64,000 nt of DNA, taken from NCBI GenBank assembly GCA_036003705.1, contig DASYSE010000079.1, positions 1-64,000 of the forward strand, in the 5' to 3' direction. Numbering within the stretch: the first letter of the stretch is position 1; every line of letters begins with the position of its first letter. Positions 1 to 9,271 of this stretch are shown here, in pieces. Both the position numbers and the translations under genes were made by a program. The DNA comes from CALGFH01 sp036003705 (GTDB lineage: Bacteria; Actinomycetota; CALGFH01). Under the pieces are notes generated by a model. That model was not told where the DNA came from and did no database searches. It saw only the letters and a program-made list of their open reading frames with translations.

Positions 1-663
1 CCGCATCGCCTGCGGCAGGATGATCCGGCGCAGGGTGACGCCGCGCCCCATGCCGCACGCCTGGGCGGCCTCCTGCTGCCCGGGGTCGACCGACTGGATG
101 CCCGCCCGCACGATCTCGGCCATGTAGGCCGCCTCGGACAGGGCCAGCCCCAGCAGGCCGGCCATGAAGCCGGTCAGGATGGTCCGGGCGTCGAGGCCGA
201 ACAGGCGGGCGTCGAGGTCGATCCCGAACAGGTTGCCGAGCTGGCGGTCGAACGGCAGCCCGAACTCGTAGCGGGCGTAGAGGATGCCCAGGTTGCCGAA
301 CAGGATCAGCAGCACGATCCGGGGCACGGCGCGGAAGAACCAGGTGTAGAGCCAGGCCGCCCCCGACAGGATCGGGTTCGGGGACAGCCGCATCATGGCG
401 ATCACGACCCCGAGCGCCACCCCGATGACCATCGACAGCACGGTCAGGGTCAGCGACGTCTTCACGCCCTCGATGACCGGCGGGCGGAACATGTTGTCGA
501 GCATGAAGCGCCACTGGAACGCCTCGTTGGTGACCAGCATGTGGACGAACATCGCGGCCACGATCGCCAGGACCACGATCGCGACCCACCGGCCAGGGTG
601 CCGGACGGGCACGGCCGTGATGGCCTCGGGCTGTGCCCGTTCCGGCGTCTTCGTCTCGGTCAT
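1..663 (-). CDS. Polar amino-acid ABC transporter permease (partial, C-terminus outside window)
   Basis: Inner-membrane permease of the His/Glu/Gln/Arg uptake family. The 221 visible codons start at an ATG at 663. An N-terminal hydrophobic segment (about residues 24-40) is followed by a periplasmic stretch and further membrane segments. The EAA loop that docks the ATPase is readable near the cut end (EAAYMAEIVRAGIQSVDPGQ, then QEAAQACGMG). The remaining C-terminus lies beyond base 1. It sits 22 bp downstream of the binding-protein gene on the same strand, so the two form an importer operon; the ATPase is expected outside the window. The family call is firm; the transported amino acid cannot be read. 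Confidence 0.93.
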   Translation of the reverse strand, partial: MTETKTPERAQPEAITAVPVRHPGRWVAIVVLAIVAAMFVHMLVTNEAFQWRFMLDNMFRPPVIEGVKTSLTLTVLSMVIGVALGVVIAMMRLSPNPILSGAAWLYTWFFRAVPRIVLLILFGNLGILYARYEFGLPFDRQLGNLFGIDLDARLFGLDARTILTGFMAGLLGLALSEAAYMAEIVRAGIQSVDPGQQEAAQACGMGRGVTLRRIILPQAMR

Positions 664-685
664 GCTCGGCCCCCGGTCCCGCCGG

Positions 686-1594
686 TCAGGGGTTGGCGGC
701 GGGGTTGTCGATGGCGCCCGCCTGGACGCCCCACTTCTCGAGGATCGTCTTGTAGGTGCCGTCGCTGATCAGCGCCTTGACCGCGTCGGCGGTCGCCTGG
801 GCGAACTCGGTCTGGTCCTTCTTGACCACGTAACCGTACGGCGCCGCCTCGTAGATGTCACCGAGCAGCTCGAGCTGGCCGTTGGTCTGCTTGACGGCGT
901 AGGCGACCACGGGGGAGTCGGCCAGCATGGCGTCGTCCTTGCCCGATACAACCGCGGCCGTCGCCTGGCCCTGGTCCTGGTAGCTGTCGATGGTGAAGGT
1001 CGGCTTGCCGGCACTCTTGCACGCCGCCTGCCGCTTGGGCAGGTCCTCGGTCTCCTGGACGGTCCCGGTCTGGACGGCGACCTTCTTGCCGCAGGCGTCG
1101 TCGGGCTGGACGCCGGTGGGGTTGCCCGTCTTGGCCCCCCACTGGGTGCCGGCGTTGAAGTAGCTGACCATGTTGACCTGCTGCTTGCGCTCGTTGTTGA
1201 TGGTGAACGACGACACGCCGATCTCGTACTTGCCCGACTGGATGCCCGGGATGATGTCGGGGAACTTGGCCGGCCGGAAGTCGGCCTTCAGGCCGAGCTT
1301 GGCCGCGACGGCGGCGAACAGTTCGATGTCCCAGCCGACGGGCGTCTTGCCGTCGGTGTCCAGGAACTCGTTCGGCGAGTAGGTCGTGTCGGTCCCGACC
1401 ACGATCATGCCGTCGGACTTGACCGAGTCCGGCACCTTCGCGGCCAGGGCCTCGTCCACCGCCGGGGCCGCGCTCGCGGTCGTCCCGGTGCTCCCGCCGC
1501 CGGTGTCGCTCTTCTCGCCGCAGCCCGCCGCCACCAGGGCGACGGCCAGCACCAGACCAAGGAGCGCCCCGCGGCGCCACCTGCGTGCCTTCAT
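686..1594 (-). CDS. Polar amino-acid ABC transporter substrate-binding lipoprotein
   Basis: 302-residue extracytoplasmic solute receptor of the SBP_bac_3 (GlnH/HisJ) family. The signal peptide begins MKARRWRRG and ends in the lipobox VAAGC, so it is membrane-anchored on the outside. The type-2 binding fold shows MIVVGTDTTYSPNEF near the start of the mature domain and GWDIELFAAVAAKLG after it. The ATG at 1594 is chosen over an in-frame ATG at 1609 because an AGGAGG lies 6 nt upstream of it and it gives a normal signal peptide. It is the first gene of the importer operon with the downstream permease and diverges from the molybdenum hydroxylase operon across 94 bp. Confidence 0.94.
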   Translation of the reverse strand: MKARRWRRGALLGLVLAVALVAAGCGEKSDTGGGSTGTTASAAPAVDEALAAKVPDSVKSDGMIVVGTDTTYSPNEFLDTDGKTPVGWDIELFAAVAAKLGLKADFRPAKFPDIIPGIQSGKYEIGVSSFTINNERKQQVNMVSYFNAGTQWGAKTGNPTGVQPDDACGKKVAVQTGTVQETEDLPKRQAACKSAGKPTFTIDSYQDQGQATAAVVSGKDDAMLADSPVVAYAVKQTNGQLELLGDIYEAAPYGYVVKKDQTEFAQATADAVKALISDGTYKTILEKWGVQAGAIDNPAANP

Positions 1595-1688
1595 GGCTTT
1601 CCTCCTCATCTGTCCCACCCCCACGGATCTGTGTGCACGATATCCGTTCTTGGCTTCCTCCGTTGCCAGCTTGCGAGATGATGCGCCA

Positions 1689-2579
1689 ATGAAGCCACCG
1701 GTGTTCGAGTACCACCGGCCGGGCACGGTCGACGAGGCGCTGGCCATGCTGGCCGAAGTCGGCCACGACGGCAAGGTCCTGGCCGGCGGCCAGAGCCTGG
1801 TCCCCCTGCTCAACATGCGCCTGGCCGCCCCCCGCCACCTGGTCGACGTCAACTGGCTGGCCGAGCTGGACGAGGTCAGCTGCGACCCCGCGGCGGTCCG
1901 GGTCGGCGCCCTGGCCCGCCATGCCCGGGTCGAGCACGACCCGCAGGCCCATGACGCCGTCCCGCTGCTCCGCCAGGCGATCGGCGAGATCGCCCACGCG
2001 ACCATCCGCAACCGCGGCACGGTGGTCGGGAGCCTGGTCCACGCCGACCCGGCAGCCGAGCTGCCGGCGGTGCTGGTCCTGCTCGGCGGAACGATGGAGC
2101 TGGCCAGGGCCGGCGACGGCGGGCGGCGCCAGGTGGCCGCGGCCGACTTCTTCCTCGGGCCGCTGGAGTCGGCGCTGCACCCGGGAGAGCTGGCCACCGC
2201 GGCCGTGTTCCCGCGGCCACCGGCCGGCACCGGCAGCGCCTGGGTCGAGGTGGCCCGCCGCCACGGCGACTACGCCATCTGCGGGGTCGGGGTGCTGGTC
2301 ACCCTCGACCAGGGGCTCCGGGTCGAGGCGGCGCGGGCGGCCTGCATCTCGGTCGGGCCGGTCCCGGTGCCGGTCGACCTGACCGACGCGCTCGGCGGCC
2401 AGCCCCACGACGCCGCCGACTGGGCCGCCGCCGGGCGGCTGGCCGCCGAGGCGGTCGACCCCGAGGACGACATCCACGCCACCGCCGCCTACCGCCGCCA
2501 CCTGGCCGGGGTGCTGACCACCCGCGCCACCAGGGCGGCCGCCGCCCACGCGGCCCAGCGAGCGGAGGCGGCCCGGTGA
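1689..2579 (+). CDS. Molybdenum hydroxylase FAD-binding (medium) subunit, CoxM-like
   Basis: 296-residue FAD subunit of the xanthine-oxidase/CO-dehydrogenase family; it passes electrons from the 2Fe-2S subunit to the acceptor. It begins MKPPVFEYHRPGTVDEAL and carries the FAD pyrophosphate motif AGGQSLVPLLNMRL near residue 35 and the second motif TIRNRGTVVGSLVHADPAAE near residue 100. The C-terminal CO_deh_flav_C region follows. It opens an operon in the order medium-small-large, with the next gene 38 bp away. Substrate is not readable; CO is unlikely given the large subunit. Confidence 0.93.
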   Translation: MKPPVFEYHRPGTVDEALAMLAEVGHDGKVLAGGQSLVPLLNMRLAAPRHLVDVNWLAELDEVSCDPAAVRVGALARHARVEHDPQAHDAVPLLRQAIGEIAHATIRNRGTVVGSLVHADPAAELPAVLVLLGGTMELARAGDGGRRQVAAADFFLGPLESALHPGELATAAVFPRPPAGTGSAWVEVARRHGDYAICGVGVLVTLDQGLRVEAARAACISVGPVPVPVDLTDALGGQPHDAADWAAAGRLAAEAVDPEDDIHATAAYRRHLAGVLTTRATRAAAAHAAQRAEAAR

Positions 2580-2617
2580 GCGCGGAGGGGGTTGGGGAAC
2601 TCCGGAGGGATGCCCCA

Positions 2618-3115
2618 ATGGCCGAGACCCTGCACCAGACCCGGCTGGTGGTCAACGGGGTGCCGCACACCGTGCGGGTGCCGGCCCGGCGGCTGCTGGC
2701 CGACTGCCTGCGCCACGACCTGGGCCTGACCGGCACCCACCTCGGCTGCGAGCACGGCGTCTGCGGGGCCTGCACGGTCCTGGTCGGGGGGCTGCCGATG
2801 CGCTCCTGCCTGCTGTTCGCGGTCAGCGTCGACGGGGCCGAGATCACCACCGTCGAGGGCTGCCGGACCGCCGACGGCGGCCTGGGCCCGGTGCAGCAGG
2901 CCTTCCAGGACTGCCACGGGCTGCAATGCGGCTTCTGCACCCCCGGGTTCGTGACCACCATCACCGCCTACCTGCGCGACCATCCTGACCCGACCGAGGA
3001 GCAGGCGCGCCAGGCGATCGGCGGCAACCTGTGCCGCTGCACCGGCTACCAGAACATCGTCGCCTCGGTCCTGCGCGCCGCCGAGCTCCAGCGCCGGGAG
3101 GGGCGCGGCCGGTGA
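2618..3115 (+). CDS. Molybdenum hydroxylase 2Fe-2S (small) subunit, CoxS-like
   Basis: 165-residue iron-sulfur subunit. The N-terminal plant-type ferredoxin cluster shows CEHGVCGACTVLVGG with its later Cys in RSCLLFAV. The C-terminal four-helix domain has the second cluster, CGFCTPGFV and NLCRCTGYQNIV. The ATG at 2618 is preferred because GGAGGGA lies 7 nt upstream; a GTG at 2576 overlapping the previous stop would add 14 residues. It ends in a GTGA overlap with the large subunit, so the two are translationally coupled. Confidence 0.94.
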   Translation: MAETLHQTRLVVNGVPHTVRVPARRLLADCLRHDLGLTGTHLGCEHGVCGACTVLVGGLPMRSCLLFAVSVDGAEITTVEGCRTADGGLGPVQQAFQDCHGLQCGFCTPGFVTTITAYLRDHPDPTEEQARQAIGGNLCRCTGYQNIVASVLRAAELQRREGRGR

Positions 3116-5496
3116 CGACGCGGATGTTCGGGGAGCCGATCGTCCGGCGGGAGGACCCGCGGCTGGTCGCCGGCGACGGCCGCTACCTGGACGACCTGGG
3201 CAGCGGGGCCCTGGCCGCGGCGTTCGTGCGCAGCCCCCACGCCCACGCCCGGGTGGTCGACGTCGACGTAAGCCGGGCCCTCGAGGTCGACGGGCTGGTC
3301 GCGATCTACACCTACGAGGACCTCGAAGGCCCGGTCGCCGAGCCGCTGCCTCTGCTGATCCCGCATCCACGGCTGCACGCCCCCCGCACCGCCCACGCGC
3401 TGGCCAACGGGGCCGTCCGCCACGTCGGCGAGCCGGTGGCGATGGTGGTCGCCCGCGACCGCTACCTGGCCGAGGACGCCTGCGAGCGGATCGCGGTCGG
3501 CTACCAGCCGCTGCCGCCGGTGGTCGGGCTCGACGCCGCCGTCCGGGCCGAGCGCAGCGTCCACGACGACGTGCCCGACAACGTCGCCGCCCGCATGCTC
3601 CAGGAGGTGGGCGACGCCCGCGCCGCCATCCAGGCCGCCCCCCACCGGCTGGAGCTGGAGCTGGAGATCGAGCGGTCGGCTTCCATGCCCATCGAGGGCA
3701 GGGGCGTCTACGCCCGCTGGGACGCCGCCGACCGCTCGCTGCGCGTCTACAGCTCGACCCAGACCTCGACCTCGGTCCGGTTCGCGCTCGCGGTCAAGCT
3801 GGGCGTGCCGGTGGACCGGGTCGAGGTGGTCGCCCCGGACGTCGGCGGCGGCTTCGGGGTCAAGATCATGCACCCCTGGCCGGAGGAGGTGCTGGTCCCG
3901 TGGGCCGCGATCCGGCTCGGGCGGGAGGTCAAGTGGACCGAGGACCGGCGCGAGCACTTCGTCGCCTCCGCCCACGAGCGCGGCCAGCGGCACACCGTGC
4001 GGGTCGGCTTCGATGACGACGGGCGCCTGCTCGGCCTGGACGTCGAGTTCCTCCACGACAACGGCGCCTACACCCCCTACGGGATCATCGTCCCGATCAT
4101 CACCGCGACCCAGCTGCTCGGCCCCTACAAGCCGGGCGCCTACCGGGTCGAGTTCCGCTCGCTGTACACCAACACCGTGATGGTCACCCCCTACCGCGGC
4201 GCCGGACGGCCCCAGGGGGTGTTCGCGATGGAGCGGACCATGGACGCGATCGCCGGCCACCTCGGCCGCGACCGGGCCCAGGTCCGCGAGGCCAACTTCA
4301 TCCAGCCCGAGGAGATGCCCTACGACCACCGGCTGACCTTCCAGGACGGGCGGCCGCTGATCTACGACTCCGGCGACTACCCGGCCACCCTGGCCAAGCT
4401 GAAGCGGCTGGTCGGCTGGGAGGAGTTCGAGGCCGTCCGGGAGCAGGCGAGGGCGGCGGGCCGGCGGGTCGGCATCGGGCTGGCCTGCTACGTGGAGGGC
4501 ACCGGGGTCGGGCCCTACGAGGGCGCCCACGTCCGGGTCGAGACCGACGGCACGGTGCTGGTCGCGACCGGGCTGACCACCCAGGGCCAGGGCCACGAGA
4601 CGGCGTTCGCGCAGGTGGCGGCCGAGGAGCTCGGGGTGCCGGTCGAGCGGGTCACGGTCGTCACCGGCGACACCCGCCGCTTCAAGTACGCGGTCGGGAC
4701 CTTCGCCAGCCGGGCCGCGGTGATGAGCGGCAACGCGGTCGCCCTCGCCGCCGGCAAGGTGCGCGCCAAGGCGCTGCGGATCGCCGGCGAGGCGCTCGAG
4801 GCCGACCCGGGCGACCTGGAGCTGGCCGACGGGATGGTCAGGGTCAAGGGCGCGCCGGGGACCGGGATCGCCCTGCCGACGGTGGCGGTGCTGGCCAACC
4901 CGCTGCGCTACGCCTTCGACGAGCAGGCCAGGCTGGCCACCCAGTTCGTGGTCGGGGGCGGCCTCCAGTCGCCGCCGGTGGCCGAGGACGACGAGCCGGG
5001 GCTGGAGGCGACCGACTACTACTCGCCGATCCGGTCCACCTTCGCCAACGGCATGCACGCGGCGGTGGTGGAGACCGACCCGGAGACCGCCGAGGTCCGG
5101 ATCCTGCGCTACTGCGTGGTCCACGACTGCGGCCGGCTGATCAACCCGCGGATCGTGGAGGGGCAGATCCACGGCGGGGTCGCCCAGGGGGTCGGCGGCG
5201 CCCTGTACGAGCGGCTGGTCTACGACGAGAGCGGGCAGCTGCTCAACGCCTCGTTCATGGACTTCCTGATGCCCTACGCCTCCGAGGTGCCCAAGATCGA
5301 GACCGACCATCTGGAGACGCCGACGCCGCTCAACCCGCTCGGCATCAAGGGGGCCGGCGAGGCCGGCGTGATCCCAGGAGCGGCCGTGCTGGCCGCCGCC
5401 ATCTCCGACGCCGAGGGGTTCTTCGTCGACCGGATGCCGATCTCCCCGTCGGAGCTGTGGGAGCTTCGGACGCGCAACCGGAAGGGTGATGCATGA
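3112..5496 (+). CDS. Molybdenum hydroxylase large (Mo-cofactor) subunit, form II CoxL-like
   Basis: 794-residue catalytic subunit that binds the molybdopterin cytosine dinucleotide cofactor. It begins GEPIVRREDPRLVAGDGRYL, typical of the aldehyde oxidase/xanthine dehydrogenase a/b hammerhead domain. The active-site loop reads PYRGAGRPQG, not the AYRCSFR loop (with the Cu/Se-bearing Cys) of true form I CO dehydrogenase, so this is a form II-like hydroxylase whose natural substrate is more likely an aldehyde or N-heterocycle. The family's C-terminal glutamate region reads GIKGAGEAGVIPGAAVLAAA. GTG start in a 4-bp overlap with the small subunit; ends in an ATGA overlap with the next gene. No CoxD/E/F maturation gene is seen here. 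Confidence 0.93.
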   Translation: MTTRMFGEPIVRREDPRLVAGDGRYLDDLGSGALAAAFVRSPHAHARVVDVDVSRALEVDGLVAIYTYEDLEGPVAEPLPLLIPHPRLHAPRTAHALANGAVRHVGEPVAMVVARDRYLAEDACERIAVGYQPLPPVVGLDAAVRAERSVHDDVPDNVAARMLQEVGDARAAIQAAPHRLELELEIERSASMPIEGRGVYARWDAADRSLRVYSSTQTSTSVRFALAVKLGVPVDRVEVVAPDVGGGFGVKIMHPWPEEVLVPWAAIRLGREVKWTEDRREHFVASAHERGQRHTVRVGFDDDGRLLGLDVEFLHDNGAYTPYGIIVPIITATQLLGPYKPGAYRVEFRSLYTNTVMVTPYRGAGRPQGVFAMERTMDAIAGHLGRDRAQVREANFIQPEEMPYDHRLTFQDGRPLIYDSGDYPATLAKLKRLVGWEEFEAVREQARAAGRRVGIGLACYVEGTGVGPYEGAHVRVETDGTVLVATGLTTQGQGHETAFAQVAAEELGVPVERVTVVTGDTRRFKYAVGTFASRAAVMSGNAVALAAGKVRAKALRIAGEALEADPGDLELADGMVRVKGAPGTGIALPTVAVLANPLRYAFDEQARLATQFVVGGGLQSPPVAEDDEPGLEATDYYSPIRSTFANGMHAAVVETDPETAEVRILRYCVVHDCGRLINPRIVEGQIHGGVAQGVGGALYERLVYDESGQLLNASFMDFLMPYASEVPKIETDHLETPTPLNPLGIKGAGEAGVIPGAAVLAAAISDAEGFFVDRMPISPSELWELRTRNRKGDA

Positions 5497-6245
5497 AGAT
5501 CGCCGGCAACGCCACCCTGCACGCGCCAGTGGAGGCGGTGTACGCGGCCCTCAGGGACCCGCGCGTGCTGGTCCGCACCATCCCCGGCTGCGAACGCCTC
5601 GAGCAGGTCGGCGAGGACGCCTACCAGCTGACGGTCAGCGCCGGGGTCGCCTCGATTCGGGGGATCTACGCCGGCGACGTCCGGCTCACCGACCAGCGGG
5701 CCCCGAACGGGTTCGTGCTCAGGGCCAGCGGGTCGGGCGCCCCCGGGACGGTGTCGGCGGACGTCGCCGTCGAGCTGGCCTCCGGCGACGACGGCACCAC
5801 CGTGCTGACCTGGGACGCCGACGCGGTCGTCGGCGGCATGATCGGCGGGGTCGGCCAGCGTCTCCTGGCCGGGGTGGCCAAGCGGACCGCCGGGGAGTTC
5901 TTCGCCGCCGTCGACGACGCCCTCACCGGCGTCGGTCCCGAGGCCGCGGGAGTCGGTAGGCCCGCGCGGACCACCGCCTCCGGCGGGGGAGAAGCGCAGG
6001 CCGCGGTGGCCGCCACCGGTCAGGGCGCCGCCGGCGGGGCGGGCCTGGCGTCTGGGACGACCGCCGGCCAGGCCGCCCCGCGGGTGTTCACCGCTCCGGG
6101 ACGCCGGCCGGCCACCGCCGGCCTCCCCGGCGGGGAGTTCGCCGCCGGGGTGGTGCTGGGGGCCGCGGCCGCCCTGCTGGGCGCGCTGGTGGGCGGCTAC
6201 CTGGCCCGCCGCGCCGGCCGTCCCGGCCGGGGCCGGGCGCGCTGA
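5493..6245 (+). CDS. CoxG-like SRPBCC protein with C-terminal membrane anchor
   Basis: 250 residues. The first ~145 form a START/SRPBCC lipid-binding-like fold of the CoxG family (MKIAGNATLHAPVEAVYAAL; later GMIGGVGQRLLAGVAKRTAG). A low-complexity Ala/Gly linker follows, then one C-terminal hydrophobic helix (about residues 215-237) and an Arg-rich tail. In Oligotropha, CoxG helps recruit CO dehydrogenase to the membrane; the same role is inferred here from order and architecture. The start codon overlaps the stop of the large subunit (ATGA), so it is co-translated with the enzyme. Confidence 0.88.
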   Translation: MKIAGNATLHAPVEAVYAALRDPRVLVRTIPGCERLEQVGEDAYQLTVSAGVASIRGIYAGDVRLTDQRAPNGFVLRASGSGAPGTVSADVAVELASGDDGTTVLTWDADAVVGGMIGGVGQRLLAGVAKRTAGEFFAAVDDALTGVGPEAAGVGRPARTTASGGGEAQAAVAATGQGAAGGAGLASGTTAGQAAPRVFTAPGRRPATAGLPGGEFAAGVVLGAAAALLGALVGGYLARRAGRPGRGRAR

Positions 6246-6250
6246 CCGGC

Positions 6251-7162
6251 ATGCGCGCGTTCACCGCGGCCGCCGTCCAGGTCGCCCCGGCCCCCGGGCC
6301 GCTGCGGGCCGGCAGCGTCAAGGCCAACCTCGACACCTGCGTCGACCACCTCGAGCGCTGCGTCGCCGCCACCGGCGCCGAGCTGGTCGTCCTGCCCGAG
6401 TCGGCGACCACCGGATACACCCCCGGCGTCGACCCCGAGGTCCTGTGGGAGCTGGTCAGCGAGGTCCCCGGCGCGGTCACCGAGCCGCTCCAGGAGGCGG
6501 CCGCCCGGCTGGGCGTCCACGTCGTGTTCGGCACCTATGAACGGGGCCGGCAGCGCGGCACCGTCCACAACACCGCCGTGCTGGCCGGCCCGTCGGGGGA
6601 GGTGCTGGGCAGCTACCGCAAGACCCACGTGTTCTACCTGGAGGACCGGGCCGCGGGCGGCTGGGTGACCCCGGGCGACCGGGCCGTGGTGGTCGCCACC
6701 GGGCTCGGCGCCGTCGGGCTGCTCGTCTGCTACGACGGCGACTTCCCGGAGCTGGCCAGGGCCGAGGCGGTGCTCGGGGCCGAGGTCCTGTGCCGTCCGT
6801 CGGCGCTGCTGCGCTCGGCCGACATCTGGGAGCTGACCAACCGGGCACGGGCCTACGACAACCACGTGTTCGTGATCGGGGCCAACGCCACCGGGGCCGA
6901 CCCGGCCGGGATGCTGTACTTCGGCAACTCGATGATCGTGACGCCGGTGGCCGAGGTGGTGGCGCGAGCCACCTCCCAGCAGGGCTGGTGCAGCGCCCGC
7001 CTCGACCCGGCCACCGCCATGGCCACCGTCGCCCCCGGGTCGAGCATCCCCCAGCGGTTCGACCACCTGGCCGACCGCAACCTGGCCATGGTCGAACGCC
7101 ACCTCGGCGAGCTGCGCCGCCCGGCCAGGACGCCGTTCCCGCACCCTCCCCCGGAGCGCTAG
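6251..7162 (+). CDS. Nitrilase-superfamily carbon-nitrogen hydrolase
   Basis: 303-residue cytosolic amidase of the nitrilase superfamily. The Glu-Lys-Cys triad is visible: Glu in VVLPESATTGYTP, Lys in SYRKTHVFY and Cys in LLVCYDGDFPE. Family members include N-carbamoyl-amino-acid amidohydrolases, beta-ureidopropionases and aliphatic amidases. It begins 5 bp after the CoxG-like gene and ends 3 bp before hyuA. It therefore sits between a heterocycle-type hydroxylase and a hydantoinase, where an N-carbamoyl or omega-amide hydrolase would be expected. That assignment is inference; the amidase fold is firm. Confidence 0.9.
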   Translation: MRAFTAAAVQVAPAPGPLRAGSVKANLDTCVDHLERCVAATGAELVVLPESATTGYTPGVDPEVLWELVSEVPGAVTEPLQEAAARLGVHVVFGTYERGRQRGTVHNTAVLAGPSGEVLGSYRKTHVFYLEDRAAGGWVTPGDRAVVVATGLGAVGLLVCYDGDFPELARAEAVLGAEVLCRPSALLRSADIWELTNRARAYDNHVFVIGANATGADPAGMLYFGNSMIVTPVAEVVARATSQQGWCSARLDPATAMATVAPGSSIPQRFDHLADRNLAMVERHLGELRRPARTPFPHPPPER

Positions 7163-7165
7163 CCG

Positions 7166-9271
7166 ATGGCCCCCCATCGCCGACGCATCCGGGTCGGGGT
7201 CGACACCGGCGGCACCTTCACCGACGTGGTCGCCTTCGACGAGGACACCGGTGAGCTGGTCGCCACCAAGACCCCGTCGGCCCCGGCCGACCCGGCCGAC
7301 GGCTTCATGGCCGGGATCGCCAAGGTCCTCGAGGCGCTGGGCGTGACCGGGGAGGCGGTCACCGCCGTCTGCCACGGCACCACCGTGGCCACCAACCAGC
7401 TGCTGCAGGGCGAGGTCGGCCGGCTCGGCCTGGTCACCACCGACGGGTTCGGGTCCCTGCTGGAGATCGCCCGCCAGAGCGTCCCCGACGGCTACGGCAA
7501 CAGCTACTTCTGGGTCAAGCCACCCCGGATCGTCCCCGCCGACCTGGTCAGGACCGTCGGCGGCCGGCTGGATCACACCGGCGCCGAGTTGCGCCCGTTC
7601 GACCAGGAGCAGGCGGGGGCGGCGGCCCGGTTCCTGCGCGACCGCGGCGTGACCGCGATCGGGGTCTGCTTCCTGCACGCCTACGCCAACCCGGCCCACG
7701 AGCTGCGCATGCGGGAGGTGCTCGCCCGGGAGCACCCCGATGCGGTGGTGTCGCTCTCCAGCGAGGTGCTGCGCGAGTACCGGGAGTACGAGCGGGCCAT
7801 GACCACCCTGGTCGACGCCGCGGTCAAGCCGCGGGTCGGTCGCTACGTCGCCACCATCGGGCGGCGGCTGGCCGCGATGGCGCCCGGCCGGGCGCTGCCC
7901 TTCTACGTGATGAAATCCAACGGCGGGGTGCTGTCGGCCGCCGAGGTCGTCCACCAGCCGATCTCGACCGTGCTGTCCGGGCCGGCGGCCGGGGCGCTCG
8001 GGGCGGCGCTGGTGGCCAGGACGGCCGGGTTCGACCGGGTGCTGACCCTGGACGGGGGCGGGACCTCGACCGACGTGAGCGTGGTCCTCGGCGGCGAGCC
8101 GACCCTGACCACCGAGGGCCGCGTCGGCGCCTACCCGTCCAAGATCCCGATGATCGACGTGGTCACCGTCGGCGCCGGCGGCGGGTCGGTGGCCTGGCTG
8201 TCCCGCGAGGGCACCCTCAAGGTCGGGCCGCGCTCGGCCGGAGCCGACCCGGGGCCGCTGTGCTACGGCAAGGGCGGCACCGAGCCGACCGTCACCGACG
8301 CCAACCTGGTCCTCGGCCGGATCCCACCGCAGCTGCTGGGCGGCGAGGTGCCGCTGGACCCTGGCGCCGCCACCGCGGGTCTGGAGGCGCTCGGGGCCAG
8401 GCTCGAGCTGGGCCTGGAGGCGGTGGCGGCCGGGGTGCTGGAGATCTCGGCCTGGAACCAGGCCAACGCCCTGCGCCAGGTCACCGTCCAGCGCGGCCTG
8501 GACGTGCGCGACTTCGTCCTGGCCACCTTCGGCGGGTCCGGCTCGCTGGCCCTCTGCCGGCTGCTGGAGCTGCTGGGGTTGCCGGCGGCGGTGGTCCCGC
8601 GCGACCCGGGCAACCTGTCGGCCTTCGGGCTGCTCACCGTCGACGTGAAGAGCGACCACGTGCAGACCGCGGTGGCCCGCCATCCCGACCTCGACCCGGC
8701 CGCCGTCGCCGCCACCTACACCGAGCTGGAAGCCAGGGCGGCCGCGGCGCTGGACGCCGAGGGGTTCCCGCGTCCGGCCCACCGCTACCTGCGCTCGGCC
8801 GACCTGCGCTACTTCGGCCAGGCGTTCGAGGTCCGGGTGCCGGTGCCCGACGGGACCGTCGACCTGCCCCTGGCCGAGGCCACTGTCGCCGCCTTCCACG
8901 ACGCCCACCGGCAGCTGTACGGCTACTGCTTCCGCGACGACCCCGCCCAGCAGGTCGAGTGGGTCAACCTGCGCGTCACCGGGGTCGGCCCCATCCGCCG
9001 CCCGGTCCTGGCCGAGCTCGCCGCCGGCGACCCAGGCCGCCTGCCTGGCGGAGCGTCGGGCCATGGGCGGGCCGTGACCGGCATCCGCCCCGCCTGCTTC
9101 GACGCGACGAAGGGATTTGTCGATACAGCGATCTATCGGCGTGCGGATCTGCGCCCAGGTGACGTGCTGGACGGCCCGGCGGTGGTGGAGGAGTACGGCG
9201 CCACGGTGCCGCTCCACCCGGGGTTCCGGGCCGAGGTCGACCGGTTCGGCAACCTGGTGGTGTCCCGGTGA
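7166..9271 (+). CDS. hyuA: Hydantoinase/oxoprolinase subunit A
   Basis: 701-residue subunit of the HyuA/ATP-dependent oxoprolinase/acetone carboxylase beta family. The N-terminal ASKHA ATP-binding motif reads RVGVDTGGTFTDVVAFDEDT; the second phosphate motif is LDGGGTSTDVS near residue 295. It hydrolyses or carboxylates cyclic amides or ketones together with HyuB. Length matches the ~680-720 residues of stand-alone HyuA. The GTGA overlap with hyuB shows coupled translation. Hydantoinase is favoured over acetone carboxylase because no small gamma subunit follows and the neighbours are an amidase and a heterocycle hydroxylase; this is inference. Confidence 0.92.
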   Translation: MAPHRRRIRVGVDTGGTFTDVVAFDEDTGELVATKTPSAPADPADGFMAGIAKVLEALGVTGEAVTAVCHGTTVATNQLLQGEVGRLGLVTTDGFGSLLEIARQSVPDGYGNSYFWVKPPRIVPADLVRTVGGRLDHTGAELRPFDQEQAGAAARFLRDRGVTAIGVCFLHAYANPAHELRMREVLAREHPDAVVSLSSEVLREYREYERAMTTLVDAAVKPRVGRYVATIGRRLAAMAPGRALPFYVMKSNGGVLSAAEVVHQPISTVLSGPAAGALGAALVARTAGFDRVLTLDGGGTSTDVSVVLGGEPTLTTEGRVGAYPSKIPMIDVVTVGAGGGSVAWLSREGTLKVGPRSAGADPGPLCYGKGGTEPTVTDANLVLGRIPPQLLGGEVPLDPGAATAGLEALGARLELGLEAVAAGVLEISAWNQANALRQVTVQRGLDVRDFVLATFGGSGSLALCRLLELLGLPAAVVPRDPGNLSAFGLLTVDVKSDHVQTAVARHPDLDPAAVAATYTELEARAAAALDAEGFPRPAHRYLRSADLRYFGQAFEVRVPVPDGTVDLPLAEATVAAFHDAHRQLYGYCFRDDPAQQVEWVNLRVTGVGPIRRPVLAELAAGDPGRLPGGASGHGRAVTGIRPACFDATKGFVDTAIYRRADLRPGDVLDGPAVVEEYGATVPLHPGFRAEVDRFGNLVVSR

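Noticed and set aside
3046..5310. Long minus-strand frame opposite the molybdenum hydroxylase large subunit
   Set aside because: Val/Gly/Asp/His-rich shadow with no recognisable domain; the plus-strand gene is unambiguous.
3112..5496. Large subunit considered as genuine CO dehydrogenase
   Set aside because: The active-site loop is PYRGAGR (form II) and lacks the Cys of AYRCSFR; coxD/E/F are absent from the operon.
6197..9217. A ~1000-codon open frame on the minus strand
   Set aside because: It is antisense to the nitrilase and hyuA genes, is made of Arg/Gly/Pro/Gln-rich sequence with no family motif, and is a by-product of the high GC content.
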